This document shows positions 62,042 to 64,000 of a stretch of DNA of 64,000 nucleotides, one piece after another. A program made the translations under genes and the position numbers. The stretch is from Duganella sp. 1411. Lineage in GTDB: Bacteria; Pseudomonadota; Gammaproteobacteria; Burkholderiales; Burkholderiaceae_D. The notes beneath the pieces were generated by a model. The model was not told the DNA's origin. It saw only the letters and a list, made by a program, of their open reading frames with translations, and did no database searches. The stretch is from assembly GCF_017833525.1 (NCBI RefSeq), contig NZ_JAFICD010000006.1, forward strand, positions 248,001-312,000, given 5' to 3'. Each line of letters opens with the position of its first letter. The first letter of the stretch is position 1.

Positions 62042-62821
62042 ATGATCGAGGTAACGGGTCTGGCCAAACGCTTCCGCCTGCCTGCGCGCAAAGGAAAAGC
62101 CGCGCGGGCGCTCGATCCGCGCGACCACGACGGCTGGTTCCACGCGGTGCGCGACGTCAGCTTCCGCTGCGCGCCGGGCGAGGTGCTGGGGCTGCTCGGC
62201 CCCAATGGCGCCGGCAAGACCACCACGCTGCGCCTGCTGTCGACCGCGCTCAAGCCCGACGCCGGCAGCATCCACGCCAACGGCGTCGACCTGCTGCACA
62301 ATCCGCTGGTGGCGCGCCAGCACATCGGCTTCCTGTCCGGCAGCACCGGCCTGTACGGCCGCCTGACCGCGCGCGAAAACGTCGAGTACTTCGGCCGCCT
62401 GCACGGCATGCGGCCCGACCAGTTGAAGCGCCGCTGCGACGAGCTGTTCGACCTGCTGCAAATGCACGAGTACGGCGACAAGCGCGCCGACCAGCTTTCC
62501 ACCGGCATGAAGCAGAAATGCTCGATCGCCCGCACCGTCGTGCACCAGCCGAAGATCGTCATCCTCGACGAGCCGACCACCGGCCTCGACGTGATGGCGG
62601 CCAAGGTCTTGCTCGACTTTATCGCCAGCTACAAGGCGCTGGGCGTGCCGCTGATCTTCTCCACCCACCATCTGCACGAGGTGGAAAAGCTGTGCGACCG
62701 GGTCTGCGTCATCAACCACGGCAAAACCGCCTTCCACGGCACGGTCGACGCGCTGCGCCAGCTGGGCGGCAGCGCCGATCTGTACGACGCCTTCGTCGGC
62801 GTCATCAACCGGGGGGACTGA
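62042..62821 (+). CDS. natA: ABC transporter ATP-binding protein (NatA-like)
   Basis: 259 residues. Walker A GLLGPNGAGKTTTLRLL (about 55-70), signature LSTGMKQKCSIART (about 152-165), Walker B KIVILDEPTTGLD, H-loop STHHLHEVEK. The extended N-terminus (FRLPARKGKAARALDPRDHD) and close linkage with a two-domain permease match NatA of sodium or drug exporters. Ends 3 bases before the permease start. Confidence 0.9.
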   Translation: MIEVTGLAKRFRLPARKGKAARALDPRDHDGWFHAVRDVSFRCAPGEVLGLLGPNGAGKTTTLRLLSTALKPDAGSIHANGVDLLHNPLVARQHIGFLSGSTGLYGRLTARENVEYFGRLHGMRPDQLKRRCDELFDLLQMHEYGDKRADQLSTGMKQKCSIARTVVHQPKIVILDEPTTGLDVMAAKVLLDFIASYKALGVPLIFSTHHLHEVEKLCDRVCVINHGKTAFHGTVDALRQLGGSADLYDAFVGVINRGD

Positions 62822-62824
62822 GCC

Positions 62825-64000
62825 ATGTGGACCATCTACCTGAAGGAATTGCTGGAACTGGCGCGCGACCGCAAGACGTTCTTCTTCACCGTCTTCATCC
62901 CGGTGATCGCGATGCCCTTGATTTTCACCGGCTTCGGCCTGCTGTCGTCGAGCATGTTCAAGCAAGCCAGCGAGGCGCAAATGACGTACGCGATGTTCGG
63001 CAAGGAGCATGCGCCGCAACTGGCCGCCCGCTTCGCCGCCGAGAAAGGCTTGCGCGAGGTGGCGCTGGCCGGCCCCGGCGAGATCAAGCGCGCCATCGGC
63101 GACGAGCGCATCAAGTTCGCGCTGGTGATCCCGCCCGGGCTGGAAGACCAGCTGGCGCGGCACGAGCAAGGCGTCATCCAATTGCACTACAACAGCGCCT
63201 CCGCCATCGATATCACCCGCAGGCGCGTGACGGCGGTGCTCGGCGGCCACAACACCGCGCTGCGCGAGCTGGCGCTGTCGGACCTCAAGCTGAACAAGGA
63301 CCAGCTGGCCTTCGCGCTCGATCCGCTCAAGCTCGAGGACCATTCGACCGCCGACAAGCGCGAGCAGACCGGCGCCATGATCGGCGGCCTGGTGCCCTAC
63401 ATCCTGTTGATGGTGTGCCTGATCTCGGCGATGTATCCGGCCATCGACACCGGCGCCGGCGAAAAGGAGCGCGGCACCTTGGAGACGCTGCTGCTGGCGC
63501 CGGTCTCGCGCAGCCGCATCGTGCTGGCCAAGTTCCTGATGCTGTTCACCGTCGGCCTGACCTCGGCGCTGCTGATGATCGTCAGCCTGGGCGCGCTGCT
63601 GGTGTTCGGCGCTTCGCTGATGAGCGCGGACGTGGCGCAGATGGCGCGCGCGATCGGCCCGCTCGACCTGGCGATGGTGGCGCTGATGCTGGTGCCGACG
63701 GCGGCCATGTTCGCCGCCATCCTGCTGTCGATCTCGGTGTACGCGAAAAGCTACAAGGAGGCGTCCGGCCTGATCTCGCCGTTGATGATGGTCACCATCC
63801 TGCCCACCCTGGTGGCCCTGCTGCCCGGCGTGGCGCTGAACTGGAGGTGGGCCCTGGTGCCGCTGACCAATGTTTCCCTGGCAATGAAAGAGCTGGTCAA
63901 GGGCACCATGGACTACAGCATGCTGTCGGTGATCATGCTATCGACCACCGTCACCGCCGGCGCCCTGCTGGCCGTGTGCCGCTGGTGGTTCACCCGCGAG
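62825..64000 (+). CDS. natB: ABC transporter permease (NatB-like; 3' end outside window)
   Basis: 392 codons visible, still open at the window end. TM1 near residues 20-40 (FFFTVFIPVIAMPLIFTGFG), a large periplasmic domain (about 45-185, IKFALVIPPGLEDQLARHEQ), then TM helices from about 190 (GLVPYILLMVCLISAMYPAI). The ABC2-type signature GAGEKERGTLETLLLAPVSR follows the second TM. Partner of natA; presumed Na+ or small-molecule exporter. The missing end should hold the last TM helix or two. Confidence 0.88.
   Translation, partial: MWTIYLKELLELARDRKTFFFTVFIPVIAMPLIFTGFGLLSSSMFKQASEAQMTYAMFGKEHAPQLAARFAAEKGLREVALAGPGEIKRAIGDERIKFALVIPPGLEDQLARHEQGVIQLHYNSASAIDITRRRVTAVLGGHNTALRELALSDLKLNKDQLAFALDPLKLEDHSTADKREQTGAMIGGLVPYILLMVCLISAMYPAIDTGAGEKERGTLETLLLAPVSRSRIVLAKFLMLFTVGLTSALLMIVSLGALLVFGASLMSADVAQMARAIGPLDLAMVALMLVPTAAMFAAILLSISVYAKSYKEASGLISPLMMVTILPTLVALLPGVALNWRWALVPLTNVSLAMKELVKGTMDYSMLSVIMLSTTVTAGALLAVCRWWFTRE

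Overview
The window is high-G+C chromosomal DNA from a betaproteobacterium, most likely an Oxalobacteraceae member close to Massilia, Duganella or Janthinobacterium. This rests on gene orders and protein types (polA / DUF2782 / thrB / BPSS1780-type membrane protein; tyrS / M23 peptidase / anmK / erpA / argC / rpsI-rplM; dusB-fis-purH; ruvCAB) and on two families of intergenic repeats, not on a database search. I see no rRNA, tRNA, CRISPR array, transposase, prophage or origin. Most of the window is housekeeping core genome; accessory pieces are small and sit between core genes.

Layout. 1-9.2 kb: the start of a LysR regulator facing a secreted SGNH esterase, the isoprenoid operon xseB-ispA-dxs, a Rieske oxygenase / EamA exporter / sulfurtransferase run, and a tandem array of antitoxin-like paralogues, one frameshifted. 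9.2-19 kb: ZIP metal transporter, Tat-exported dienelactone hydrolase, polA, DUF2782, thrB, a membrane protein and uvrD. 19-23.7 kb: M56 peptidase without its usual BlaI partner, formaldehyde-detoxifying FrmA, and two orphan response regulators. 23.7-28.6 kb: thiamine operon thiC-thiS-thiG-thiD-thiE behind a TPP riboswitch. 28.8-36.4 kb: DUF4382 lipoprotein, a very large periplasmic-propeller diguanylate cyclase, valS. 36.4-42 kb: a regulator / imine reductase-like / hydroxyaspartate dehydratase-like operon, then DUF2147, ThuA, DUF454 and CAP-domain proteins. 42-50.9 kb: yaiI and ruvBAC with two foreign-looking genes inserted between ruvA and ruvB, purH, fis, dusB, then phosphatase / YbhB / dtd. 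50.9-64 kb: tyrS, M23 peptidase, anmK, erpA, argC, rpsI-rplM, a large NHL-repeat protein, OsmC, coq7, an unknown gene and a NatAB-type ABC exporter cut by the window end.

The most interesting features are the gene pair inside the ruv operon (a PRPP-binding phosphoribosyltransferase whose 3' end overlaps a small gene with a perfect Shine-Dalgarno), the decaying antitoxin-like array with a molecular relic of a fourth unit, the possible beta-hydroxyaspartate-to-aspartate module with a palindromic operator, and the two repeat families, one of which sits exactly between convergent genes and supplies a stop codon.
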